Notes under the pieces: generated by a model
Database searches by the model: none
What the model was told of the DNA's origin: nothing
The model's input: the letters and a program-made list of their open reading frames with translations, nothing else
In this document: positions 32,075 through 40,296 of the stretch, piece by piece
Layout of the letters: each line of letters opens with the position of its first letter
How positions within the stretch are numbered: the first letter of the stretch is position 1
Program-made: the position numbers and the translations under genes
Source: Sphingomonas endophytica
Lineage (GTDB): Bacteria > Pseudomonadota > Alphaproteobacteria > Sphingomonadales > Sphingomonadaceae
Assembly (NCBI RefSeq): GCF_014199415.1
Contig: NZ_JACIJN010000006.1
Coordinates: forward strand, 186,001 to 250,000
Reading direction: 5' to 3'
DNA: 64,000 nt

Positions 32075-33012
32075 GCCCCGCCGATCCCCCCAACAGCACG
32101 CGCGCCGCGGTGCTGGTGCCGTTCGCGCTGGTCGTGCTGATCTGGGGCTCGACCTGGATCGTGATCCGCGACCAGCTCCACGGCGGCGCGGTCGCGGTGC
32201 CCGCCAGCTGGTCGGTCAGCTACCGCTTCCTCGTCGCCGGACTCACGCTCGCCGGGGTTGCGGCATGGCAGGGTGCCCCCGGCACCCGCGCGCTCTTCAC
32301 GCAACCCGGCTTCTGGCGCTTCGCCGGCTTGCTCGGCGTGTTCCAGTTCGTGCTCAACTTCAACTTCGTCTATCGCGCCGAGGAGCATATCACCTCCGGG
32401 CTGGTGGCGGTGATCTTCGCGCTGCTGCTCGTCCCCAACGCGCTGTTCGCGCGCATCTTCCTCGGGCAGCGGCTCGGGCGGCAATTGCTGGTCGGGTCGG
32501 CGATTGCAATGAGCGGGGTGGCGCTGCTCTTCATCAAGGAAGCGCGCAGCGATCCCGGCGGCCCGACCGAATCGCTGATCGGCATCGCCTTCACGCTCTG
32601 CGCGATCCTTTCGGCCTCGACCGCCAATGTCATGCAGGCGACCAAGACCGCGACGCGCTATCCGATGGTCCCGACGCTCGCCACCGCGATGCTGATCGGC
32701 GCGGCGATCGATGCCGGCTGGGCATGGGTCACCACCGGCGCGCCGGTGTTCGACGGGCGTCCCGGCTATGTCGCGGGCGTGCTGTACCTCGGCATCATTG
32801 CCTCGGCGCTCGCCTTCACCTTGTACTTCCGCATCATCCGCACGATCGGCCCGGCCAAGGCCGCCTATAACGGCGTGATCGTCCCGGTCATCGCGATGCT
32901 GCTGTCGACGGTGTTCGAGGGCTATCGCTGGACGCCGCTCGCGGTGGCGGGGGCGGGGCTGGCCGCGGTCGGGCTGGTGGTGGCGCTCAGCGCGCGCAGG
33001 CCGGCGCGGTAA
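32071..33012 (+). CDS. EamA/DMT family transporter
   Basis: 313 residues with ten hydrophobic segments in two EamA repeats: first repeat from LVVLIWGSTWIVIRDQL, second from LIGIAFTLCAILSASTANVMQATK. Likely an exporter of an amino acid or metabolite; the 4-nt overlap with the threonine aldolase gene suggests linkage to threonine/homoserine handling, but that is inference. The last 91 bp overlap, in the opposite direction, the end of the next gene. Confidence 0.88.
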   Translation: MSPADPPNSTRAAVLVPFALVVLIWGSTWIVIRDQLHGGAVAVPASWSVSYRFLVAGLTLAGVAAWQGAPGTRALFTQPGFWRFAGLLGVFQFVLNFNFVYRAEEHITSGLVAVIFALLLVPNALFARIFLGQRLGRQLLVGSAIAMSGVALLFIKEARSDPGGPTESLIGIAFTLCAILSASTANVMQATKTATRYPMVPTLATAMLIGAAIDAGWAWVTTGAPVFDGRPGYVAGVLYLGIIASALAFTLYFRIIRTIGPAKAAYNGVIVPVIAMLLSTVFEGYRWTPLAVAGAGLAAVGLVVALSARRPAR

Positions 33013-33749
33013 TCGGGGTAGCGGGGGTGCCAGTTCAGCACCCGCTTCGCCTTACCGTTCGCCACCCGGCGGTTCTCGGCATGGAAGCCGCGCGCCGCTG
33101 GTGACAATTGCTCGACCGGCACGATCGGCGGCGGCGCGAGCCCGAGCAGCTGCGCGGCATAGGCGACGACCTCGTCCTGCGGCGCGGGCAGATCGTCGGC
33201 GAGGTTGTAGACCCCCGCCGGCGCGTCGAACCCGGCGATCACGCCCCGCGCCAGATCCGCGACATGAACGCGGCTGAACACCTGCCCGGCGATGCCGGTG
33301 CGATGCGCCTCGCCCTTCGCCACCCGGTCGAGTGGCGAGCGCCCCGCGCCGTAGATGCCGGGCAGGCGAAAGACCCGCGCCCCGGCCGCGACCCAGCCGG
33401 CGTCGGCGACGTTGCGCAGCGGCCGCCGGCCGCGATCGGCGGGCGCGTCCTCGTCCACCCATGCCCCGCCGGTGTCGCCATAGACCCCGGTCGAGGAGAG
33501 ATACCCCAGCCAGCGCCCCGCCAGCGCGTCCGCATAATGGCGCAGCACCGGGTCGCCGACGTCATCGGGCGGCACCGACGACAGCACATGCGTGCTCGCC
33601 GCCAACCCGGCGCGCACCGCGGCCTCGTCGTCGAAGCGGATCGTCGCGTCGCGTCCGTCGCGCGTGGTTGCCAGCAGCGGTGTGCCCGCCGCCGCAGCGA
33701 TGGCGCGCGCCGCATAGCCCAGCCCGAAGACGAACAACCGCACGCACAC
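32922..33749 (-). CDS. NAD-dependent epimerase/dehydratase family (SDR) protein
   Basis: 275 residues. Rossmann N-terminus LFVFGLGYAARAIAAA, then WLGYLSSTGVYGDTGGAWVDE, RVFRLPGIYGAGRSPLDRV and RVHVADLARGVIAGF. It belongs to the YeeZ-like atypical extended SDRs; the substrate is unknown. The region after RYPDYRAGLRAL is a low-complexity Ser/Thr/Ala tail that exists only because the frame runs through the antisense of the EamA gene, giving a 91-bp tail-to-tail overlap. Confidence 0.82.
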   Translation of the reverse strand: MCVRLFVFGLGYAARAIAAAAGTPLLATTRDGRDATIRFDDEAAVRAGLAASTHVLSSVPPDDVGDPVLRHYADALAGRWLGYLSSTGVYGDTGGAWVDEDAPADRGRRPLRNVADAGWVAAGARVFRLPGIYGAGRSPLDRVAKGEAHRTGIAGQVFSRVHVADLARGVIAGFDAPAGVYNLADDLPAPQDEVVAYAAQLLGLAPPPIVPVEQLSPAARGFHAENRRVANGKAKRVLNWHPRYPDYRAGLRALSATTSPTAASPAPATASGVQR

Positions 33750-33780
33750 TCTCCCCTGAACCGACCCCTCCGACAGCGAA

Positions 33781-33848
33781 CCGGCCCGCTCCCCCGTTCC
33801 GCCGCGCCGGCATGATACCGGAGCGGGCGAGACGGGGAAGCGGGCCGG
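33781..33848. terminator. Large imperfect hairpin downstream of the PEP-CTERM gene
   Basis: CCGGCCCGCTCCCCCGT at 33781 pairs, with one mismatch, to the sequence ending GGGGAAGCGGGCCGG at about 33847; an inner CCGG-catgata-CCGG hairpin is nested. It lies between two minus-strand genes, 32 bp after the PEP-CTERM stop, and probably terminates or stabilises that transcript. Confidence 0.5.
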
Positions 33849-33879
33849 CCACGCGCGTCAGCGCGTCGCGAACGGCATG

Positions 33880-34599
33880 TTAGGCGAAGCGTACCCGCGC
33901 GTCCACGCGGCGGCGGCGCAGCGCGACCCCGGCCATCGCGAAACCGGCGACCATCATCGCCCAGGTCGCCGGCTCCGGCACCGGCGAGGCGACGTCGGCG
34001 CGGATCGTGTCGATCGACAGATTGGCGATCGTCGACTGGCCGAACTTGCCGGTCGCCGGATCGTAGTTCGCGATCCGCGCCTGCCCCTGCCCGGCATCCG
34101 CCGGCCCCGGGCGGACCGTGTCGAACGCGGTGTAGTCGGGCCGGCTCAGCAGATTGCTCAGCGAATCGAAGAACACGTAGAACAACGTATTGTCCGGCGG
34201 CAGCAGCGACAGATCGGTGTCCTCCGCCATGTAATAGATCATGTCGGTGCCGCCCTTGCCCGCCGCATCGGAGGCGCGGGCGGTGCCGCTGAACGACCCG
34301 GCGAAATTATAGGTGCCCGATCCGATCGTCAGCGCCGCGCTGACCGGCGACGCCGCCCCGCGGCCGTACAAATAGGCCGAGGTCGCGGTGCTGGTCAGCG
34401 TGCTGTCGGGCTTGCTCTCGACCGTGAAGATCGCGCTGAACGCCTTGCCGGCTAGATCCGCGCCGGCGGTCCCGAACGTCCCGACCGGGTCGTAGCCGTT
34501 CATCACCGTACCCGTCACCGTTACCGTGGTCGGCGCCGCCGCGGCCGGCACGGCCGCCACGGCCATCGCCGCCGCGGCGATTTTTCCCATCGTCTGCAT
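33880..34599 (-). CDS. PEPxxWA-CTERM sorting-domain protein
   Basis: 239 residues. Signal peptide at the N-terminus (MGKIAAAAMAVAAVPAAAAP), a beta-rich domain with no recognised family, and a C-terminal sorting tail VPEPATWAMMVAGFAMAGVALRRRR: PEPxxWA motif, transmembrane helix and basic end. Such proteins are processed by exosortase and are often tied to exopolysaccharide. That fits its position next to the polysaccharide locus. Start either ATG 34599 or 34590. No exosortase gene lies in the window. Confidence 0.88.
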   Translation of the reverse strand: MQTMGKIAAAAMAVAAVPAAAAPTTVTVTGTVMNGYDPVGTFGTAGADLAGKAFSAIFTVESKPDSTLTSTATSAYLYGRGAASPVSAALTIGSGTYNFAGSFSGTARASDAAGKGGTDMIYYMAEDTDLSLLPPDNTLFYVFFDSLSNLLSRPDYTAFDTVRPGPADAGQGQARIANYDPATGKFGQSTIANLSIDTIRADVASPVPEPATWAMMVAGFAMAGVALRRRRVDARVRFA

Positions 34600-34778
34600 C
34601 TCAACACCCCTGTCTACGCAACTTGCGCGATCACGAATGGAGAGCCGCTATGATATAGACAAGAAAGCGTTATTATTAACGTTGCCCGAGTTCGGGACGC
34701 TTTTCGACGCTGTGTGCAAGGGTGGGAACTACCCGCGCGGAGGACGGTTCTTGACCCCCGCGCGGGTGATCGGGCGGC

Positions 34779-37379
34779 TCAGATGAAGCCGAAGCCGCCG
34801 CCGGTGAACGCCAGATGGTCGGCGGTCACGCCCGCGACGAGGATCGTGTCGCCACCGCCCAGATCGATCAGCGCGCCGCCATGGACGTTGCTGACGCTCG
34901 GCGCGGTGGTGAAGTGATAGGCCTCGAGGTCGATCCGGTCGCCCTTCCCGAAGTCGCCGATCACGTCCTTGCCCGAGCCGGCCGCGAAGACGAAGCGGTC
35001 CGCGCCGGCGCCGCCGTACAGCGTGTCGTTGCCCGCGCCGCCGGTGATGACGTTGTCCTTGGCATTGCCGCGGATGACGTTGTCGAGCGCGTTGCCGGTC
35101 GCGTTGATCGCATTGCCGGTCAGCGTCAGATTCTCGACATTGGCGCCCAGTGTATAGTCGATCGACGCCAGCACGGTGTCGTTGCCGCCCTGCCCGTTGA
35201 GATACCATTCGATCACGCGGTCACCGACGTTGTCGACGACATAGGTGTCGTCGCCGATGCCGCCGTCCATGATGTCCGCGCCGGTGCCGCCGTCGAGGTA
35301 ATCGTTGCCCTCATGGCCATAGAGCGTGTCGTCGCCCGCACCGCCCAGCAACGTGTCGTCGCCGGCGTAGCCCTTGAGCACGTCATTGCCGTCCAGCCCC
35401 GACAGGGTGTCGTTGAAGTTGGTGCCGTAAAGGGCGTTGTCGAGCGCGTTGCCGGTGCCGACCCGCGCATTGTTGACGAGGTACAATGCCTCGACATTGG
35501 CGGTCAGCGTATAGTTCACCAGGCTGTGGACGGTGTCATAGCCGCTGCCGGGACCGGCGCGCTCGATCACTACGTCGCCGGCATTGTCGACGATGTAAAG
35601 ATCGTCGCCGGCACCGCCCTCCATCACGTCGGCGCCGGTACCGCCATCGAGCCGGTCGTTGCCCGCGCCGCCGTACAGCCAGTCGTTGCCCTGGTCGCCG
35701 AACAGCTGGTCGTCGCCGTCGTTGCCCCAGATATAATCGTCGCCGCCCATGCCGTGCAGGACGTCGTTGCCGGCGCTCCCGTTCAGCCCGTTGTTCAGCG
35801 CATTGCCCGTGCCGACGCGCGCGTTGCCGGTCAGGTACAGATGCTCGACGTTCGCGGTCAGCGTATAGTCGATCGAGCTGTACACGGTGTCGACGCCGCC
35901 CCCGGCATATTCGCGGACCACATCGCCGGCATCGTCGACGACATAGGTGTCGTTGCCGATCCCGCCGTCCATGATGTCCGCGCCTGCGCCGCCGTCGAGG
36001 TAATCATTGCCCTCGTTGCCGAACAATCTGTCATTGCCGTTGCCGCCGAACAGCGCGTCGTCGCCGGCATAGCCGTGCAGCGTGTCGTCGCCGTCCAGCC
36101 CGCTCAGCACGTCGCCCGCGCCGGTGCCGTAGATGCTGTTGTCGAGCGCGTTGCCGGTGCCCTTGGTCGCGCCGGTCACCAGATACAGATTCTCGACATG
36201 GTCGCTCAGCGTATAGTCGATCTTGGCATAGACGGTGTCGATCCCCTCGCCCGCGCGCTCGACGACCTTGTCGCCGACATTGTCGACGATATAGGTGTCG
36301 TTGCCGGTCCCGCCGACCAGCGTGTCCGCGCCGGTGCCGCCGTCGAGGCGGTCGTTGCCCGCGCCGCCATACATCTTGTCGTTGCCCGCGCCGCCGAACA
36401 GGTCGTTGTCCATGGCATTGCCGGTGATGACATTATGGTCGGCATTGCCCGCGCCCTTGATCGCGCTGCCGGTCAGCGTCAGCGCGACTTCGCCGGCACG
36501 CAGGTTGGCGTCGACCGCCGATACGCGCGTCACCGCGTCGCTCGGCTTCGCCACCTGATCGATCATCGACAGGAATTCGGCGGCCGCCTGCTTGTACTGG
36601 CCCTTGCTCAGCTCGCCGGGGAACGCCGCATTGGAATCCCAGTAATTCTGATAGACCATGTCATGATCGGCCATCCACTGCATGGCCAGCTTCACGAACG
36701 CGGGGGAATCGGTGTTGATGCCCCATTCGCCCATCGCGGTCTGCTTGCCGTGCGCGGCGGCGAAGTCCTGCTGCCACTGCAGGCCATAAGGCTGCTTGAT
36801 GAACCAGTCGAACGCCTTGACCGGATCCTTGTCGTGCCACGCAGTATTATAGTACATGTCGACGCCGATCACGTCGACATACTTGTCGCCGGGATAGGCG
36901 GCCTCGGGATTCATGTCCCAGACGTCCAGCCCCGGACACCATTCGAAGACGAACTTGTCGGAGACCGAGCGCGCGGCGTCGACGAACTTGCGGAACGCCG
37001 CCGCATAATTCTCCGGCTCGCCGACCGCCGACGAGGAATTCCATCCCTTGCCGTTGAATTCCCAGCCGAGCCGGACATAGATCTTGTCGTCACCTGTCGA
37101 CGACGAGACCAGCTGCTTGGCCATGGCGAGGAAATTGGCGTCATACTTGCCCGCGCCCGCGTCGCCCAGCTTAGCGCCGTACGGGATCAGCGGGATCGAC
37201 CACATGATCGAGACGTCCTGATTGGCGAACATGTCGGCCTGCCATTGCACCGACGACAGCCAGTCCTTCCAGCCCGCGGTGCCGCCGTGCAACTGGATCG
37301 CGTCGAGCCGACCACCGGCCCACGCCTGATCCTTCAGGTAATCGTCAACGCTGAAAGCGTTATATACCGAGCTCAACAT
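34779..37379 (-). CDS. GH26-like glycosidase fused to Ca-binding RTX repeats
   Basis: 866 residues. The N-terminal 285 or so form a TIM-barrel like beta-mannanase GH26: KIYVRLGWEFNGKGWNSS supplies the acid/base Glu and KQTAMGEWGINTD the nucleophile Glu; FVFEWCPGLDVWDMNPEAAYP is also typical. The remainder is four modules of about 116-118 residues, each with GGxGxDxLxG nonapeptides followed by DTYVVDNVGD and VENLYLTGNA segments, ending FTGGGFGFI. There is no signal peptide, and RTX repeats with such an end indicate type I secretion. The ATG at 37379 is preferred to a TTG 14 codons upstream. Likely an exopolysaccharide-trimming enzyme; substrate unproven. Confidence 0.83.
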   Translation of the reverse strand: MLSSVYNAFSVDDYLKDQAWAGGRLDAIQLHGGTAGWKDWLSSVQWQADMFANQDVSIMWSIPLIPYGAKLGDAGAGKYDANFLAMAKQLVSSSTGDDKIYVRLGWEFNGKGWNSSSAVGEPENYAAAFRKFVDAARSVSDKFVFEWCPGLDVWDMNPEAAYPGDKYVDVIGVDMYYNTAWHDKDPVKAFDWFIKQPYGLQWQQDFAAAHGKQTAMGEWGINTDSPAFVKLAMQWMADHDMVYQNYWDSNAAFPGELSKGQYKQAAAEFLSMIDQVAKPSDAVTRVSAVDANLRAGEVALTLTGSAIKGAGNADHNVITGNAMDNDLFGGAGNDKMYGGAGNDRLDGGTGADTLVGGTGNDTYIVDNVGDKVVERAGEGIDTVYAKIDYTLSDHVENLYLVTGATKGTGNALDNSIYGTGAGDVLSGLDGDDTLHGYAGDDALFGGNGNDRLFGNEGNDYLDGGAGADIMDGGIGNDTYVVDDAGDVVREYAGGGVDTVYSSIDYTLTANVEHLYLTGNARVGTGNALNNGLNGSAGNDVLHGMGGDDYIWGNDGDDQLFGDQGNDWLYGGAGNDRLDGGTGADVMEGGAGDDLYIVDNAGDVVIERAGPGSGYDTVHSLVNYTLTANVEALYLVNNARVGTGNALDNALYGTNFNDTLSGLDGNDVLKGYAGDDTLLGGAGDDTLYGHEGNDYLDGGTGADIMDGGIGDDTYVVDNVGDRVIEWYLNGQGGNDTVLASIDYTLGANVENLTLTGNAINATGNALDNVIRGNAKDNVITGGAGNDTLYGGAGADRFVFAAGSGKDVIGDFGKGDRIDLEAYHFTTAPSVSNVHGGALIDLGGGDTILVAGVTADHLAFTGGGFGFI
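35000..36460 (-). repeat. Four tandem ~350-bp coding repeats in the RTX region
   Basis: The segment coding for DT/LY(I/V)VDN recurs at about 36291, 35943, 35595 and 35241, spacings of 348, 348 and 354 bp. Each unit codes for one RTX block plus a beta-strand spacer of about 117 residues. Repeats are similar but not identical. Confidence 0.85.
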
Positions 37380-37529
37380 GCCGAATACTTCCCACCCATG
37401 CCTGATATCCCCCGATATCAAACACGCCCCACGACCAAGTTAATGGGTGAGGTTGACGGCAAGTTTACTATTCGGCCGCAGTACGTGCTGCCGCCGGCTG
37501 CCGACGATGACCTATATTCCGCTGGCGCT

Positions 37530-39020
37530 TCAGCGCCGTCGTGCGAGCGCCTGCGTCATCTGGCGCACGCGGCTGTTACGGCGCTGCCCCTCCCACGTCA
37601 GGAACAAGGCCACGGCGATCGTCAGCAGTGACTTGATGCCGAAGAAATTCCACATGTATCCCGTCGAATAGCCGGCATAGATCGAGCTAAGGACGCGACC
37701 GAACAGCACGGAGGCGATCCAGTTCGCCTGCGCCAGACATTGCGCCAGCATCCGCATGATCCATGCGTGGAAGATTGCGATGATCGACGACATCACCAGC
37801 AGGCCGATGATGCCCATCGCCATGAGGAAATAGGGATAGAGCGAAAACACGAAGCCGCCGCCGGCTTCCATCGTCCAGCCCATCGTGCGCGACGGCGTGA
37901 ACGGCTGCATGACGTAATAGAGGCCGAAGCGGGTGCCGGCCTTGGTCGCGTCCTGCTCGCCCGGCTTGACCCATGACGCCATGTCCGACGCGATCGCGCG
38001 ATCGTCGAGACGCGCGGCGGCGAGGTATTTCCAGTCGGCCACGTACCAGAGCTGCCCTTGCAACGCGACGCGCTCGCCATACCGCTTGGCCGCACCATCG
38101 AAATCGTTGAGCGCGCCATAAGCGATCAGCACCGCGGGCACCGTCACCACCACCACGGCAAGCGCGACGCCGCCGATGATGCCGGTCGGGATCGGCCGGT
38201 CGTTGGCGATATGCGCGAGCCCCGCCGGAATCGAGAAGATGCTGAGGATCATCAGCAGCGAGGTGAATTTCTCACCGAACAGGATCGACGTCGCCAGCAG
38301 CCAGACCAGCAGCAAGCCGCCCTGCAGGCGGTACCGCGGGACCGCGAACAGCACCCCCATGAACGGCACCATCACCAGCCGGTTGGACATCCAGGCCGAA
38401 TAGATCGGCGAGTCGACCCGCTCGAGATACTGGAAGCGGTCGATGTGCGAGATCAGCGGGAAGCCGTTGTTGATCCCCAGCCGGATCAGATACAGCGAAC
38501 CGAAGGTCATCACGACCATCAGCGCCATCGCGATCAGCCGGCCCTGCGGCTCCCAGCGCGCGGGGGCCTCGCGGAACAGCACCTTGAGGCGCGGCCACGA
38601 CGCCTCGACCACGAACGTGGCCGTCAAGAAGAACAGCAGGTAGATCAGCAACAGCCGCGTGAACGCGCCGGTCGCCGTCCCGGTGATCATCGTCTCGATC
38701 ATATAGGCGCCGCTCTCGATGGCGCCTCCCGACATGAACTCCGTGATGCGCAGCGCCAGCAGCGGAACGAACAGCAGGAAGGTCGCGGGCGAGGTGCGCA
38801 GCAGGCCGAAGCACATCGATGCGAACAGGGCGAGCGCGCCATAGGCCCACGCCGCGGACGGTGCCACGACCGCGCCGAACGCGAGCGCCCCGGCCAAGAG
38901 GAAATGGATGGCGAACATGCCGCCGAACGCGCGGGCCCGGCTGGAATAAGGGACGAACGCCGGTCGCTGCTCGCGGGGTCGGCGTGCCGATGGCACCTGT
39001 CCTCCGGCTACGAGTGCCAT
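37530..39020 (-). CDS. O-antigen/exopolysaccharide polymerase-like membrane protein
   Basis: 496 residues with about eleven to twelve hydrophobic segments and a large extracytoplasmic loop (IAYGALNDFDGAAKRYGERVALQGQLWYVADWKYLAAARL...SRTMGWTMEAGGGFVFSLYPYF), the plan of Wzy-type polymerases. Sequence similarity to named families is too low to place by eye. It sits head-to-head with the acyltransferase and upstream of the GH26-RTX gene on the same strand. It may polymerise the repeat unit built by the glycosyltransferases at 42-46 kb. Confidence 0.7.
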   Translation of the reverse strand: MALVAGGQVPSARRPREQRPAFVPYSSRARAFGGMFAIHFLLAGALAFGAVVAPSAAWAYGALALFASMCFGLLRTSPATFLLFVPLLALRITEFMSGGAIESGAYMIETMITGTATGAFTRLLLIYLLFFLTATFVVEASWPRLKVLFREAPARWEPQGRLIAMALMVVMTFGSLYLIRLGINNGFPLISHIDRFQYLERVDSPIYSAWMSNRLVMVPFMGVLFAVPRYRLQGGLLLVWLLATSILFGEKFTSLLMILSIFSIPAGLAHIANDRPIPTGIIGGVALAVVVVTVPAVLIAYGALNDFDGAAKRYGERVALQGQLWYVADWKYLAAARLDDRAIASDMASWVKPGEQDATKAGTRFGLYYVMQPFTPSRTMGWTMEAGGGFVFSLYPYFLMAMGIIGLLVMSSIIAIFHAWIMRMLAQCLAQANWIASVLFGRVLSSIYAGYSTGYMWNFFGIKSLLTIAVALFLTWEGQRRNSRVRQMTQALARRR

Positions 39021-39150
39021 CTACTATCCCTTGCATGGTCCGCCGGTTCGCGGGCATGATAGGTGCACTGCACCATCGATGCAACCGGACGCGATCAGCG
39101 TGCCGCTCGAACATGGTCGGCAGCGCACATGGATGGCCAAGGAAGCAGCG

Positions 39151-40296
39151 ATGAACGAACCGGCGGCGTCGATGTCCGACGATGGCCTGCACACGGGCAA
39201 GGCGAAAGCGTCGCAGACGTTTGAAGGCGTCCAGATCCTGCGCGGCTTCGCTGCGATGATGGTCGTCTTCCATCATATGTGCTGGGTCGTCACCAGCTAT
39301 CATCCGGGCCATTCGGCGATCGCGACCTTCGCCCGCCTCGCGGAAGTCGGAGCCGGCGGCGTCGACGTGTTCTTCTGCATCAGCGGGCTGGTGATCGCTC
39401 ATGCCGCGCGCAATCTCGCGGCCGGGGCGGGCCATGCGCGAACCTTCGCTTGGCGACGGCTGTTGCGCGTGCTGCCACCCTATTGGGTCTTCACCGGCCT
39501 CCTGCTGTTGCTTTGGGCGGTCGGCATCGGCCTGAAGGGACTCAACGTCACGCCGGGGCTGGTGGTCGCGTCGTTCCTGCTGGTCCCGTGGCCAAAGACG
39601 ACGATCGACGGCGCGCTGAGCTACCATCCGATCCTCGACGTGGGCTGGACGCTGACGTTCGAGATGTATTTCTACGCGATCTGCACGATCGTCATCGCGG
39701 TCGCGGGCGGTCGCCGGATCTGGCCGTGGGCGATCGCCGGGCTCGGCATCGTCGCCGGCGCCAGCCTGCTGGTTGCGGGACCGGAGGCCGTCGCTTCCGA
39801 CACGCTCGCCTCGCCGCTGCTGCTCGAGTTCATCGCCGGCGTGCTGCTGGCGCGGTTCGTCGCCGGCCGGGTCGCACCGCGTGCGGGGCGGCTGCTGATC
39901 GCGCTCGGCGTCGCCGGGCTGATCGGCTCGGTGTTCCTGCCAGATCCGATGACGTGGCGCGTGCTGTGCTGGGGTATTCCGGGAGCATTGCTGGTCGTAG
40001 GCGCAGTCCTGATCCCGGTTCGGCTGACCACGCCGCTGTTACGGCTGCTCGGATTTCTCGGCACCGCTTCCTATACTATCTACCTTGTTCATCCGTTCTT
40101 CACGTTGATTTCAGGTACATTATTGAAGCGCGGGACGATGGCGCAAGTGCCGGCCGATATGCTATTGATCGTGTTGACCGTAGCTGCTGTCGCCGGCTCG
40201 GCACTCACGTGGTTCTTCGTGGAGGGTCCGTTGATCCGTTTGCTCAAGCCCCGCTCGCGCACTGCGACACTCGCCCAACGGTCGCTCGGCGCATGA
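39151..40296 (+). CDS. Acyltransferase family 3 (OafA/YrhL-like) membrane O-acyltransferase
   Basis: 381 residues, about ten transmembrane helices. FEGVQILRGFAAMMVVFHHMCWVV carries the conserved RGFAA...HH motif; VDVFFCISGLVIAHA and FLGTASYTIYLVHPF follow the family pattern. Such enzymes acetylate or succinylate surface glycans. AAGGAAG seven bases before ATG 39151 supports this start over ATGs at 39133 or upstream. It overlaps the beta-helix gene by 4 nt. Confidence 0.88.
   Translation: MNEPAASMSDDGLHTGKAKASQTFEGVQILRGFAAMMVVFHHMCWVVTSYHPGHSAIATFARLAEVGAGGVDVFFCISGLVIAHAARNLAAGAGHARTFAWRRLLRVLPPYWVFTGLLLLLWAVGIGLKGLNVTPGLVVASFLLVPWPKTTIDGALSYHPILDVGWTLTFEMYFYAICTIVIAVAGGRRIWPWAIAGLGIVAGASLLVAGPEAVASDTLASPLLLEFIAGVLLARFVAGRVAPRAGRLLIALGVAGLIGSVFLPDPMTWRVLCWGIPGALLVVGAVLIPVRLTTPLLRLLGFLGTASYTIYLVHPFFTLISGTLLKRGTMAQVPADMLLIVLTVAAVAGSALTWFFVEGPLIRLLKPRSRTATLAQRSLGA

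Noticed and set aside
35000..36460. CRISPR-like regular repetition
   Set aside because: Units are about 350 bp, in frame and coding for RTX modules; no short direct repeats with unique spacers were seen anywhere in the window.
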